Source of the DNA: Leguminivora glycinivorella
Taxonomy: Eukaryota; Arthropoda; Insecta; Lepidoptera; Tortricidae
DNA length: 64,000 bases
NCBI RefSeq assembly: GCF_023078275.1
Contig: NC_062993.1
Coordinates: 7,811,252 to 7,875,251 of the forward strand
Reading direction: 5' to 3'
Below, in pieces: positions 11,742 through 22,363 of the stretch (the first letter of the stretch is position 1; each line of letters starts with the position of its first letter). The notes beneath the pieces are model-generated. The model saw only the letters and a program-made list of their open reading frames with translations, made no database searches and was not told the origin of the DNA. A program made the position numbers and the translations under genes.

Positions 11742-11965
11742 AACGATTTAATACCTACGGGACTTACAAAGCTCATACAGAAAAGCGTAGCCCTGAAATG
11801 TGTGGACCTTTTAAGCTTAAAACTAGATGGCGCTGTTCGCAGCCTGGAAGTAGCCAAAATCATATTTTCCCCAAATATGTATTTTTGCTTGTTTTTATTT
11901 TTTATAAGAACAAATGACATAATCATGGTATCACGTCAATATACATTTTGAAAAAATAGTACCTA
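11742..11965 (+). repeat. dispersed ~220-bp repeat (ctagatggcgct family), copy 1
   Basis: Homologous to minus-strand copies at 16433-16670 and 18297-18500. Shared blocks are aaaagcgta..cctgaaatgt, aaaactagatggcgctgtt, gcagcctggaagt and ataagaacaaatgacat. No terminal repeats or coding content are visible. It may be a SINE-like or UTR-derived family. The mariner lies immediately to its left. Confidence 0.75.
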
Positions 11966-11986
11966 GGCATCATCTGTGTGTTTTTT

Positions 11987-12521
11987 ATGGTTCCGTAGTC
12001 AACTAGGAACCCTTATAGTTTCGCCATGTCTGTCTGTCCGTCCGTCCGTCCGTCCGCGGATAATCTCTGTAACCGTTAGCACTAGAAAGCTGAAATTTGG
12101 TACCAATATGTATATCAATCACGCCAACAAAGTGCAAAAATAAAAAATGGAAAAAAATGTTTTATTAGGGCACCCCCCCTACATATAAAGTGGGGACTGA
12201 TTTTTTTTTATTCCAACCCCAACGTGTGATATATTGCTGGATAGGTATTTAAAAATGAATAAGAGTTTACTAAGATAGTTTTTTGATAATATTAATATTT
12301 TTGGAAATAATCGCTCCTAAAGGAAAAAAAAGTGCGTCCCCCCCCCCTCTAACTTTTGAACCATATGTTTAAAAAATATGAAAAAAAATCACAAAAGTAG
12401 AACTTTCTACAGACTTTCTAGGAAAATTGTTTTGAACTTGATAGGTTTAGTAGTTTTTGAGAAAAATACGGAAAACTACGGAACCCTACACTGAGCGTGG
12501 CCCGACACGCTCTTGGCCGGG
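11987..12521 (-). mobile_element. 535-bp non-autonomous element (gggttccgtag family), copy 2
   Basis: Inverted copy of 6332-6869, collinear over the full length. It includes the (CCGT)n run near 12037-12056, the poly-C tract near 12341 and the ccggccaagagcg terminus (here at 12509-12521). It is flanked by T-rich sequence, consistent with the same insertion preference. No ORF. Confidence 0.8.
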
Positions 12522-13127
12522 TTTTGGTTGATGTTTAGCCCGTTGTTGTTCTTGTATTTAGTTGTCTCTCTGTTTCATTTCATATCTTTCGGAGCGTCAA
12601 TGTACATTTGGCTAGAGGCGCTGCTCGTGTTATTTCGTGAAATGGTAAACGACTCGTGCCAAGTTGTTTGCCTAAATTTTGGCTCTGATAGTCCTTTTAA
12701 AGATCTTATAATTGTGTTGCCTAGGAAGAGTGCAACAAAATCCACTGTCCCTTTGTAAGCATTCCCGCCGGTATTTCATAATTACAACTATGTACTTCCA
12801 TACAACGTACAAGGCAGAGGCAGAGCTCGCCTGCATTTATATTACCTCATTATAAACACATGTAATTCCACGTGAAATACGCTCTGGCCTCGTAAAACCT
12901 AATTAATTGTCGCTGAACGATGTAATTAGTGTTATTAGAGGCGGTTGGGGCGAAAAGGTCTTAAAGGGTCTGTAATAAGTACATTGTTTTGTGTAAATGA
13001 AGTAAGAAAAGAGCAAAGCTTAAAATGTTCAGGCTGCAGGCCCATGATGCTTGCAATATTATTACTTATATACGTAGATAAAGCATCTGTTATGTTTAAG
13101 TATGTCAGTGTGAGAGTGACAAATGTT
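12522..13127. other. non-coding, no recognised feature
   Basis: A plus-strand frame at 12513-12758 begins inside the repeat terminus and has no domain signature. I regard it as chance. Confidence 0.45.
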
Positions 13128-13440
13128 TTTTCACCACACCAACTGGTAAAGGCCTTCTTTGCTATTCGAAAACAGATAGCAAAATTGCATTTTATCCACA
13201 AGGGAGCAAAGTAATTTCATACATATTTTAACTCGGATGTCTTAATCTGGATGCTAGATTTTACCTATAAACGATAATTTTGAATCATAAATATTGAATA
13301 AATTGATGGATTTGATTTACTTTGATGTTTTATAGCCAGTATTTTGTTCGTGTTGGTGTGGTGAAAAATTTTGTGTTTCACTCGGTGGCAAAGTTTGTTT
13401 AACCTTCGTGCCTTGATTGATACCTTCGCAACGCTCAAGA
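13128..13440 (+). repeat. MITE with tttcaccacaccaac termini plus extension, copy 1
   Basis: The core at 13128-13368 starts tttttcaccacaccaact and ends with the inverse, gttggtgtggtgaaaaa. The same core and its right-hand extension (gtttcactcgg.. to caacgctcaag) recur inverted at 34251-34575. The core also shares a block with a degraded piece at 45170-45290 (inside the composite element): gcaattttgctatctgtttt and the gcctttaccag end. Confidence 0.8.
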
Positions 13441-14321
13441 TTCCACTTTTTGAACCACTCGCTACGCTCGCGGTTCAATATTGGAATCTTTCGCTTGCTC
13501 AGGTATCAATATTGGCACGTGCGTTTAAACAACTACTTTGCCCCCTTGTAAAACAAATAACTATATCCACGTTGGTAAGAATGATAAGTGATAAAATTGT
13601 AAGCATAATAGGCCTGCAGGGAGTGAAGAGTTCGTATAAAGTACGTTATTAATATTACAAGCCTATACTGTCCCACTGTTGGGCCCTTCGATTTCCACTC
13701 GTCCGTCCCAGTTAGATATGAGGGATTTAAATAAACATTTCAACAGTTTTTCACTATCTACATACTTTGTAAATTAAAAATCTATTTTTGGATATAACAT
13801 TATTTTTGTAATGAATATTTGTTCTTCTAAAATTAATTGTCTCAATGTCAAATTAATCTTTATTAATTACTCAATATGAGCAAAACTAGCCTCCGGCGCC
13901 CCCTGAACCATAAATTAATAATAAAACGGTAATATTCAAGGAATTATTACCAAAAAACATGCGACAAGCAAATTACCCATACAATTATACCGTACAGAGT
14001 AAAGTGGATAAAGAGGCATTTTTTCTTTTTTTATCGGTCAACAGCTTTGTAATCGGCCAATTATGTGGACTTGATATTTCGCATAATTTTGTTCGACTAA
14101 TTAACTATAGGCGTCTTTTAAAAAAATGTTATAGGTGCCACAAAATGCGTATTTAATTTTAGTAATCAGTGCAAGCCTTATATGGTTATTAATACCACAT
14201 TTACTGTGTTTATTATTATCCATCTAGAATTTAAATTTTGAATACCTATTTACAAACGTTGCGTAGGGACACTCTCGGCAGCGAGTTTGATAGCATGCAC
14301 GGAGCTTTGGTAATGTCATTT
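13441..14321. other. non-coding; short repeat scraps
   Basis: Contains a hairpin-like actcgctacgctcgcggttc segment near 13455-13475 that may be a further extension of the preceding repeat. Near 13664-13690 a cctatactgtcccactgttg scrap is a motif I associate with lepidopteran LINE 3' ends. No coding frame is supportable. Confidence 0.4.
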
Positions 14322-14712
14322 TAAAAGTCAATATCTGGGCGACCGAACTTCGCTCGGTTCTATTTTATTATATCACATCTTAGAAAAAAAATATTTTTTT
14401 TTGGCCGGGATTCGAAACCCTGACACCCGCGATCTGCCTACGAACGTTAAACCGACCTCTGACGACTGAGCTACGCTTAGCCAAAATCAGTCGGCGAAAT
14501 TAACGACCATATTTTGTGATTACTAACGCGAAAAAAAAAACCCATGAAAACTCAAGAATTCGCGTTTTCCGAGACTTAAGGATAAGTTAGATCGATTTTT
14601 CACCTCCGAAAACCACCACATAACAAATTTCTGCGAAATCGTTAGAGCGGTTTCCGAGATCGTCGGTATATATAAATAAATATACAAGAATTGCTCGTTT
14701 AAAAGTATAAGA
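14322..14712 (+). repeat. dispersed repeat (atatctgggcgaccgaac), copy 1, interrupted by SINE head
   Basis: Left part atatctgggcgaccgaactt and right part (gcgttttccgagacttaagg to attgctcgtttaaaagtata) match 61925-62432 in order. Here the middle is replaced by a tRNA-like segment (14403-14482) and A/T runs, while the other copy has tandem repeats there. The family ends in the same caagaattgctcg motif in both copies. Superfamily unknown. Confidence 0.75.
14403..14482 (-). repeat. tRNA-derived SINE head, minus strand
   Basis: On the minus strand it reads gtagctcagtcg (A-box-like), then about 45 bp later gggtttcgaatccc (B-box-like, with one extra T). A/T-rich tail sequence lies at 14378-14402. 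It looks like a Pol III-type SINE rather than a functional tRNA, because acceptor and anticodon stems do not form cleanly. Confidence 0.6.
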
Positions 14713-14916
14713 TAAGATATAAGATAGAGTGTCATAGATATTTGACGTTTGTGACATTTTTGATAATATTTCCAAGCTATGTGCTATCAAATTCTCTGCA
14801 GAGTTATTTAAAAAATACATGTATACTCATCACTCTTCACTACTCTGTATAAAGAAAAGACTAGTGTTGCCCCGCGGCTCTCATCGCTATGCGACATGTC
14901 ACATCGTATTACGTGT

Positions 14917-15040
14917 CTTGCGTGGGCGACGGTCGCGCGACCGTCGCCGTCGCGTGTCATACTTCCGTATCGATAAGGTTTGATTTCGTATGCGTCGCAT
15001 CGCCGTCGCGCGACCATCGCGCGACCGTCGCCCACGCAAG
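14917..15040. repeat. CpG-rich inverted repeat, 24-bp perfect arms
   Basis: Arms at 14917-14940 and 15017-15040 are perfect inverses (cttgcgtgggcgacggtcgc and onward). The 76-bp spacer is itself rich in gtcgcgcgac motifs. Composition differs sharply from the AT-rich flanks. It could be a small foldback element. Open frames on both strands here arise from the symmetric sequence. Confidence 0.75.
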
Positions 15041-15469
15041 CCACGGCGTTACAATAACTAAGTCATTTTATAAAATGGCAAATTATAATATGTATCTATC
15101 TAGTAATTATACGTTAGCATAAGGTAATAGATTAATGTCTCTTTTGTTTTGGAAAACAAGAGTACTTAGTTTGAGTCGTGAGAAAGGACCTAATAGATTT
15201 AATCCTAGAAATCACCTGTGGGTTTAAGCGGGGGTTACAATTTTCAAATACAAAAAAATCGAAAAAGTACCTCCTAGTTGTATGCAGACAAAGTTGCGGT
15301 CAGAAGTAACTTACTAGGTACATACATACAAAATATTGCCCGTGATTAGATTACTGATTACCTTTTTGATAAAAAAAAAGGTAATCACGGTCTATATCCC
15401 GGTCAATATAAGTCTAGAAACTTACCGTGAATCATTCAACACTCATACATAATTCGTCACTATTTTGAA
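15041..15469. other. non-coding, no recognised feature
   Basis: AT-rich. It holds a weak inverted pair (aggtaatcacgg against ccgtgattagat) around 15337-15390. Confidence 0.4.
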
Positions 15470-15845
15470 TAACAAAAAATAAAACCGCCTTCAAAAATAA
15501 GCGCGTTACAAAACACGGAGAAACTAAAAAGCCAAAAATAATAAACCTTTCAATTCAGATTTCTTATCGTATTGCAATAAGCTAAACATCCAAATTATAA
15601 ACAAATCAATTATTTTTGTAGTCGGTACCAGACCTGTTCGTCGCCTTGCTATTGCCTGTTTGCCCCACCCAACCATACACAGGCTGGTACCGACTCCAAA
15701 AATAATTGATTTGTTTATAATTTGGATGTTTAGCTTATTGCAATACGATAAGAAATCTGAATTGAAAGGTTTATTATTTTTGGCTTTTTAGTTTCTCCGT
15801 GTTTTGTAACGCGCTTATTTTTGAAGGCGGTTTTATTTTTTGTTA
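15470..15845. repeat. long foldback: 162-bp arms, 52-bp loop
   Basis: Left arm 15470-15631 and right arm 15684-15845 are inverses with one mismatch near the loop (gtag against ggag). The loop at 15632-15683 contains cttgctattgcctgtttgcc. No ORF is present. Near identity of the arms suggests recent formation or gene conversion, or a structure maintained as a foldback element. The sequence is reminiscent of a widespread lepidopteran repeat. Confidence 0.9.
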
Positions 15846-16290
15846 AAAAGTTTATTTATTTGTTGATTTTTAGTGGTTCCTAGTGATATTATATGTATCA
15901 GTCCGAATACATGTACAGTAGTGAAAGAATTATTCTTTAACTCCTAACCATTGAGGAGTTGACCTTCCATCATCAGCTCAGCCACATAAAATTATTACCA
16001 TCAGACGTAAATACTGGTGTACCTTTGAAAAATAGACTAAAAACATTACATGTGCCTATAACATTTGAAGAGTTCCCTCGATTTCTCCAGGATCCCATCA
16101 TCAGACCCTGACTTGGTGCCAATGGGACCATCTCGGGGTTATACCGGTTCGATCAAAAAAAAAATTTTGAAAATCGGTCCACGATTCTCGGAGATATCGA
16201 ATAACATACATACAAAAAAAAAATAAAAAAAAATAAAAAAAAAACATTCAGTCGAATTGAGAACCTCCTCCTTTTTTGAAGTCGGTTAAA
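15846..16290 (-). repeat. common lepidopteran dispersed repeat (ccgacttcaaaaaa end)
   Basis: Read on the minus strand it starts ttaaccgacttcaaaaaagg at about 16290 and runs through an A/T-rich stretch and an agaatcgtggaccgat block to about 15900. The same start occurs at 45398-45432 inside the composite element. I recognise this start as frequent in moth and butterfly sequence. It has no ORF. Confidence 0.5.
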
Positions 16291-16432
16291 AAAACTTGTA
16301 TCTTCTTCTGTCAATGAAAATAAAAATGTAATATGTAAGTATGTATGCAATGCATATAGACTTACTGCGTTTTAACTTTGAGTAGCAGTGTGAGATACGA
16401 GATTTTTTCAAAGTAGTGACTATATGTTTTTT
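16291..16432 (+). repeat. direct repeat, copy 1 (cttgtatcttcttctgtcaa)
   Basis: Matches 17203-17392 over its length: the start, the atgcatatagacttactgcg block and the gtgagatacgagattttt end. The second copy has about 45 extra bases including a T-run. The pair is about 910 bp apart and brackets the minus-strand repeat at 16433-16670. Confidence 0.75.
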
Positions 16433-16670
16433 TTTTTTCAAAATGTACCTATTACGTATATGTGTAAACGTGATATCATGATATTAAAATGAAGAAATAT
16501 GTCATTTGTTCTTATAAAACATAAATACACGCAAAAATATTTGGGGAAAATATGATTTTGGCCACTTCCAGGCTGCGAAACAGCGCCATCTAGTTTTAAG
16601 ACTAAAATGCCCATATACATTTCAGGGGTACGCTTTTTTGTATGGTATTTGTCAGTCCCGGATTAAATCG
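16433..16670 (-). repeat. dispersed ~220-bp repeat (ctagatggcgct family), copy 2
   Basis: Inverse orientation of 11742-11965, with gccacttccaggctgcgaa, cagcgccatctagttttaag and aggggtacgctttttt shared with the third copy at 18297-18500. No ORF. Confidence 0.75.
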
Positions 16671-17011
16671 TCGCTGATATATAGTTACTTTTATAGGACA
16701 AATCAGGTATATTTGAATTTGAGCTTTATTAAGGTCATGTCATACCATAAGCAAACTAACCTAGTTTCTATGTGAACACGAATTATGTTATTTGGCAGTA
16801 ACCTAACATAGCGTAATGGTGATGTATGATCATTATAAAGTCATTTATGGCGGATATCAGAGAAACCATTTTGTAACAATCGTTTATGGTGAATTTATAG
16901 TTTAGTTTATACAGAGTGGGAATCAATAGGGCTTAAAATGTAAATAGGAATACATATTTCGATATTCAACATAGTTAAAAATATGTGGAAATACATTTTT
17001 AGGTTTCGTAA

Positions 17012-17115
17012 AACTAGTGCCTATGCCAATTCTTGGGATTAGTTGTCACAGCGGACCCCAGGCACCTATGAGCCTCTGCAAATGCCGGTATAACGCAAGG
17101 AGGATGATGAAACTT
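17012..17115 (+). repeat. LINE-like 3' end (gccaattcttgggattagtt)
   Basis: Related sequences occur at 24722-24795 (plus) and 31584-31665 (minus). They share ttagttgtca, gcggacccc and ccggtataacgcaagg blocks followed by a short gatgatga end. I associate this with the 3' tails of lepidopteran LINEs, but no protein part is left in any copy. Confidence 0.5.
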
Positions 17116-17202
17116 AATAGGTTTTACATATTACAAATTCAATTTAAAAATATCGTATCAAAGATTCGGCATGCAGTTTCAGTACATATCGTCACTACTT
17201 TT

Positions 17203-17392
17203 AAAAAAAACTTGTATCTTCGTCTGTCAATGAAAAGAAAATTGTAGTAAGTATGTATGGAATGCATATAGACTTACTGCGTTTTAACTTTTTTTTTTTT
17301 TTTTAAACTGGCCAGTGATTGACTTTAGTCGAATAACTTTGAGGAACAGCGTGAGATACGAGATTTTTTTAAAGTAGTGACGATATATAGGT
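17203..17392 (+). repeat. direct repeat, copy 2 (cttgtatcttcgtctgtcaa)
   Basis: Second copy of 16291-16432, carrying an added T-run and aaactggccagtgattgac segment near 17289-17330. Confidence 0.75.
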
Positions 17393-17999
17393 ATGTCATG
17401 TATTATTATTATTATTTACCTGTGGTAGGTGGCGACCACACACCACACCTTATACTATGTATAGGTATATTACTTATAACTAATTACACTGTACCGCAAA
17501 TTTTATCTGCATTTTTCCGGTAATATCTTACCTGTAACAAAAAACAATATTTATTATTAAAAAAAACATATTATCGTTCTATTCTATCACACTAAAGATT
17601 TAAAATATGGTTTTATGAAACTGTGTAGATACGTATCATTCAAATCCAGCTTGGTACGATGTTATGTTTTGTTTTTAAATTTGCCTTAGTGTGGACACAC
17701 CAACCGACACGTCCACACTCATTCCCCAGCAGCAATTTCTTGCAAAAAAAACTAAATGGTGATTAAATTAGCCCTCTACAGATCTAGCCGGCGCCTAAGG
17801 CCTATTACACATTCTCGTTACTAACGATGTAAAGATGTAATTACCCTCACGCACGTATGGTGTAGACCATGCTTGTTATTTCCATTAAAGCTGGTGAGAC
17901 TAGTTATAGTTATCTTAAAGTGCGTAGAGTTAATATTATATTATAATAAACAACGAAAATAAATAGGTATTTATTACACAATAAGTGCGTTTTCACATT
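17393..17999. other. non-coding, no recognised feature
   Basis: AT-rich unique-looking sequence, with no supportable ORF or repeat partner. Confidence 0.5.
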
Positions 18000-18102
18000 A
18001 TCCGATCCGATATCGGATGTCGGACCGATATGCCATGCATTACAGGCCCCATCTTGGATTTTTTCCATTGAAATCCTTCCGACATCCGATATTGGATCGG
18101 AA
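18000..18102. repeat. 103-bp TIR mini-element (copy 2 of 2)
   Basis: Same termini, length and catcttggatttt core as 1752-1854, with a few substitutions (the right arm has attggatcgg instead of atcggatcgg). Typical MITE. Confidence 0.75.
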
Positions 18103-18296
18103 ATTGTGCAAACGGACTAAAACAGATTTTTATATCACATGTAAATATCAAACGTTGGTACTGTCAAATAAAATTACATTGTAGCAAGGATTATTTATAT
18201 ATAGGATATAGGCACAATCTCCATACTAAAAATCGTACCTCGAATGTTTAGCGCCACCTATTAAATACTATCATAACTACACTGATGATGCCTACA

Positions 18297-18500
18297 AAAT
18301 TTGTTTTTTTCAAAATGATATTAAAATAAAGAAGCATGTCATTTTTTCTTATAAAAAAAAAACACGCAAAAATATTTAGAGAAAAAACGCAAAAATTTTG
18401 GCCACTTCCAGGCTGCGAAACAGAGCCATCTAGTTTTAAGCCTAAAAGGCCCATACATTTCAGGGGTACGCTTTTTTGTATGGGATTTGTCTGTCCTATG
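18297..18500 (-). repeat. dispersed ~220-bp repeat (ctagatggcgct family), copy 3
   Basis: Same orientation as the 16433-16670 copy and about 1.9 kb from it. It has A-run expansions and a tgatattaaaataaagaag variant. Confidence 0.75.
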
Positions 18501-18827
18501 TAGTTAATGACCGGTGCAATATATAAAATCATTAAAAATTGGTGAGCTTTAAAGGGTGAGAGTGAGACTGGTGAGAGTTCAATGTGAACAAATTGAAATA
18601 TTTGGCAAAACTGCATTACAATTACAATTAAACAAAACCTCGCTTTCTCTGTAATTCGGAAAATGGTTAGGTAAAAAAATCTCGCACTGTATGAAATGAC
18701 GTTGACTTATTAAGTAAATACCTATTTATATTAACCAGGTTACTCACGTATGAAAAGTCGAAGAAGGTCGTCAGATTACAAAGTAATATCACATAAACAC
18801 AACCATTTAAATCTAGAGCACAGTTCA
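18501..18827. other. non-coding, no recognised feature
   Basis: No gene or repeat partner is seen in this stretch. Confidence 0.45.
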
Positions 18828-18912
18828 AACAGAGCCCTAACTATTAGAACTAGTCATTTAGCGTTCAAACCGATCTCGCTTATTGTCAGTAACAACAGGC
18901 TCTTTACTGTAA
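18828..18912 (+). repeat. direct repeat, copy 1 (gtcatttagcgttcaaaccg)
   Basis: Shares gtcatttagcgtt, accgatctcg and cagtaacaacaggct with 19574-19660, about 745 bp downstream in the same orientation. Confidence 0.65.
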
Positions 18913-19125
18913 TTTGAGAGTAATGTTCTATTACAGGCTACGTAGCCAAATGCATATCCGCTTATTTATCGTTGTCGTAGCTAGAATTGTCCCACGATAA
19001 GTTTATTAGCTCTGCCTCTGAAAGGGTTAAGTAAAAGTCATAATTTCATCAAAGTTTGACGTTTAAAATAACTGGCGAGGCTGTAAAAATCGTTGCAAAC
19101 TTATCGAGGATTACCTATAACTTGC

Positions 19126-19205
19126 CTATAACTATCTCTTCTTTCGTATTGGCATGACAGAATGCGTTTCGATCGAACGTCTAGCGTCAACGATGTCATT
19201 GCAGC
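19126..19205 (+). repeat. degraded copy of the ctcttgcgtattggc repeat
   Basis: Has tctcttctttcgtattggca, gacagaatgcgtttcgatcg and agcgtcaacgatgtcatt, which correspond to parts of 3605-3732 and 61143-61398. Confidence 0.5.
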
Positions 19206-19573
19206 TAGACCGGAGGCTGAGTAAATTACCAAATAATAGACGAATCTTTGTTAACACGAATTTTATTACAGTTAAAGTTTAAACTGAGTAATAAAGATAC
19301 ATTTGATTGGTCATAATGTGTAGAAGTTTAGTGAAACGTCCCAATGTGTTGGTTAACATAAAGTCGAGATTTCATCTCGAGTAACCGATCAAAACTGCGG
19401 CAAGCGACAAGGGGGAAGTTTTGCTGGAAAATTACACATATATTATCACCAACATAATGTATCTTTAAATATTCAGTTTAAACTAATATAATAAAATCTA
19501 TTACATATCAATCTCTTAAACCATTTAGAATATTTTAATACTTGTTGCAAAACGTTGAGAACCTTTCAAACTT
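19206..19573. other. non-coding, no recognised feature
   Basis: AT-rich, no supportable feature. A tcgagatttcatctcgag hairpin is present near 19363-19381. Confidence 0.4.
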
Positions 19574-19660
19574 AGCCCCTTTAACTGATCACCCAGTCAT
19601 TTAGCGTTCTAACCGATCTCGGTTATCGCCAGTAACAACAGGCTGTTACTGTAATTCGGC
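19574..19660 (+). repeat. direct repeat, copy 2 (gtcatttagcgttctaaccg)
   Basis: Partner of 18828-18912. Confidence 0.65.
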
Positions 19661-19756
19661 CTATTACTGCATGTTGCAGTACTTGCAGTGCAGTGTTAGC
19701 CTGTCACTTGGGCGTTTCGGGGAAATAATGGAGGAGGTTAAGTAAGCTCGTCAAAT

Positions 19757-19895
19757 GGGGTGAATAGGGATGATGAGAAAATATACCATTCAATTGTTAT
19801 GATACACTTTGTGTAAGTAGAGTGACTAAATGTCCGGTAAATCACAGTTTAAGCCTCGTCTCTATTCACCCCGGCATCCCTATTCACCCCACACT
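19757..19895. repeat. small inverted repeat with ggggtgaatagggat ends
   Basis: tggggtgaatagggatg at about 19758 faces catccctattcacccca at about 19874-19891, with about 100 bp between. The 17-bp termini are perfect inverses. Probably a degraded mini-element. Confidence 0.6.
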
Positions 19896-20045
19896 TAACA
19901 CTAAAATGTTTCTTTACGATAGAATTGGTTCATTGTAAAATGTGGAAACGAAGTTTCAAATAAACACGATGTGGATTTTTACTCAAAAAGTACATATTAT
20001 CTGTCTAATATCCGTGTTCGATTCGAATGGCTTGCGTGTTCAAAA

Positions 20046-20281
20046 TCCATACTAAATCATAAATGGGAAAGCGTGTGTGTCTGTTTGTTTGTCCGTCTTT
20101 CACGGCAAAACGTAGAGACGAATTGCGTTTTTAAAGTGGAAATAGTTGAAAAGATGTAGAATGACATAGGCTACTTTTAGTGTTTCTAACCCCCCACTTC
20201 CCTAAAGTCCTCCCTAAAGTTTGTACGGACCATTCCGCAATTTTGAAATTCAACGCGAGCGAAGCCGCGGGTAAAAGCTAG
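20046..20281 (+). mobile_element. Helitron-like non-autonomous element, copy 1
   Basis: It starts tccatactaaatcataaatg, passes through gtctgtttgtttgtccgtct and ends gaagccgcgggtaaaagctag. The 5' TC and 3' CTAG ends, with no inverted repeats, fit Helitron-type elements common in Lepidoptera. A minus-strand relative lies at 40632-40797. A frame at 19971-20159 overlapping it has no domain. Confidence 0.55.
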
Positions 20282-21989
20282 TACGTAATAATAACCGCCA
20301 TTACCCATTCCAAGTTGTCAGCCCGCGGCTGATCGACAAATGAGGATCTATGGATCTATAGATCTCTAGTGATCGTAAACAATGTGGTTATTTGCATGTT
20401 GGTATGGCGATGTGTATGAGGTTAATTTTATGTTGATTGGTGGCTTTGTTCTAAAGGTCGTGATAATGTTTGTGTTGTTTAGCTCAGTTATCAATTTTAA
20501 GTACCTCGTCATAGGTACTTATGGTTCATAACAAATGACTATACCTACTGTATCTATCACGCCGTCACGCGTCCTTTAAAACGGTTTACAATTTTTAATT
20601 TAGTGACGAGAATTATATTTTAATACTGTGAAATTAAAATGTTTAGTTTCTCCTAAATCTAATAAACAAAAAAAATACGTTATAGGTAATTTTACTTTTA
20701 TTTTTAGCCAATAAAAAAAGCTGTTTTAATACAGTAGACTAGTAGAGCAGAAACAGAATAAGTAATTAATAGTTTAAAAACGAGATCATTAAGAGCCCAC
20801 GCAGCCATGCACCAATCACTTAACTCAGGGTTAACTTGCTGTCAACTGTCAAATTCCATATAAAATGGTGGGTTAACCCTCCATTTTCGTTGGTGCAAGT
20901 GGTCCTAATTAATTTTTATTTTTGTCCGTGTAAAATTCTAAGCAATTTAAAGTACATACTTAGTACGTCAAAATGTCTTCCTATTTAGCCATCCAATACC
21001 CAATTGAAACCCGTATAGCCTCTAATAAGATCCGTGATATGACATCATAAAACAACGCGGCCACATCAAAGACCGCTTGCGCATATTTAAAACGCATTAC
21101 GACACGATTGAGGCTAGTTTAAAAACGATAATTTAGTACCGGCCTTACCCACACCTAATTCACCAAAAAAATACTTTTTTAAGCTCTTTCTAGTATAACT
21201 TAAGCTTGAAATACGTGAGCAATATATGAGCAAAAAGATCGAAGCTTCTGGTTTGCCTATGGCCATGCGCAACACGTTCTAAAGAACTACCACGAATTGT
21301 ATTGAAAAATAAAAGCAATCGATTTCGTAGTAAATTTTATTGCTCGGCGTACATTTCCCTTTTCCTTGGGCATAACTTACAACGTTATTGAAGGAACTCG
21401 GCAATGGAAAGGTACTTGGTACATCCAATCGATGTTTTGATAATAACGTGTTTCACTAGTTTTTTATAATAATTGGCAGTTAGCTTAACATCTCAATAGG
21501 TAGAAAGTGAAGCATTCGCGTTTCCAGTATAATAATTTAATTATAGTTATTATGGAGAATGTAACATTAATAACTTTCTGGACGAAATTGCAGATTTTAG
21601 TGTTGATCAATATTATGTTTTGATAAAGACGTTGTCAACTTCCTGGCAGTTTTTCTCCGAAAATGTCATCCTAGAAAAGCTACAGGTAATTTTGAAAATT
21701 AATAATAATGATGATTCTGAAACAAATCAGTGCACATCAAAAATTGCTAGGTATATTTATGAGGTACCACAATAAACATAGCCGGAGAGCTACGTTATTC
21801 TTTCCATAGTGTTACCGTCACAGAAAACGACAGACATTGTATATCTACAATAATAACTAGCCATTTCTGATGGGCACCAATTTGTTTCAAATTTGATATA
21901 AGTAGGTATATACAATATTAATAAACTATTCTAAATCGTCAAAACATAATGGTCAGGCTAAGTTCTTTAATAGGTAAATCTCTTACAAG
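20282..21989. other. non-coding, no recognised feature
   Basis: AT-rich. A near-palindromic pair is visible near 20825-20880 (gggttaacttg with tggtgggttaaccct). No supportable gene. Confidence 0.45.
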
Positions 21990-22262
21990 TCAGTCCGTTT
22001 GAGGATCAAAAATGTGACTTTCCAACTCAGAATGGTCCATTCCTTCAACTTCTAGAAGATCCTTTCCCTCTGAAATTTTGGTATTATGGTCTTTATTGCA
22101 CATAAAATATGGATTCTTTAGGTATTTAACGCCACATCGCCACAAATACCATCTTCGTATAAATCCGCCAATGCCATTAAATTTGATACCTGCTAAATGT
22201 GAAATTGCTACCTTAGCTGGTTCTGTACCATTTCGTTCATTTTGAAATTGGCAACGGGGCAA
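21990..22262 (-). CDS. unrecognised small ORF, possible exon or gene fragment
   Basis: A 90-codon open frame on the minus strand. Its composition looks more protein-like than other short frames in the window, with few runs, spread Trp and Cys, and an acidic C-terminus (EVEGMDHSELESHIFDPQTD and then a stop). The middle reads GGFIRRWYLWRCGVKYLKNP. I do not recognise the family. The N-terminal Met may not be a real start, because the frame has no obvious upstream context and could begin at a splice acceptor. No neighbouring exon or TE structure explains it. It could be a chance ORF, an isolated exon, or a captured fragment. Confidence 0.25.
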   Translation of the reverse strand: MPRCQFQNERNGTEPAKVAISHLAGIKFNGIGGFIRRWYLWRCGVKYLKNPYFMCNKDHNTKISEGKDLLEVEGMDHSELESHIFDPQTD

Positions 22263-22363
22263 TAAAATAATTGCAAATATTTATAGCAACCTAATCGTAT
22301 ATATGTTTGATTTAATTTTCTTGTGTTATCTCGTTTTAAATAAAAGCTTTTGCTGCTCTTATA

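Noticed and set aside
14808..15122. Frames on both strands with mirrored GDGRATVA-like repeats
   Set aside because: Produced by the CpG-rich inverted repeat; symmetric, not coding.
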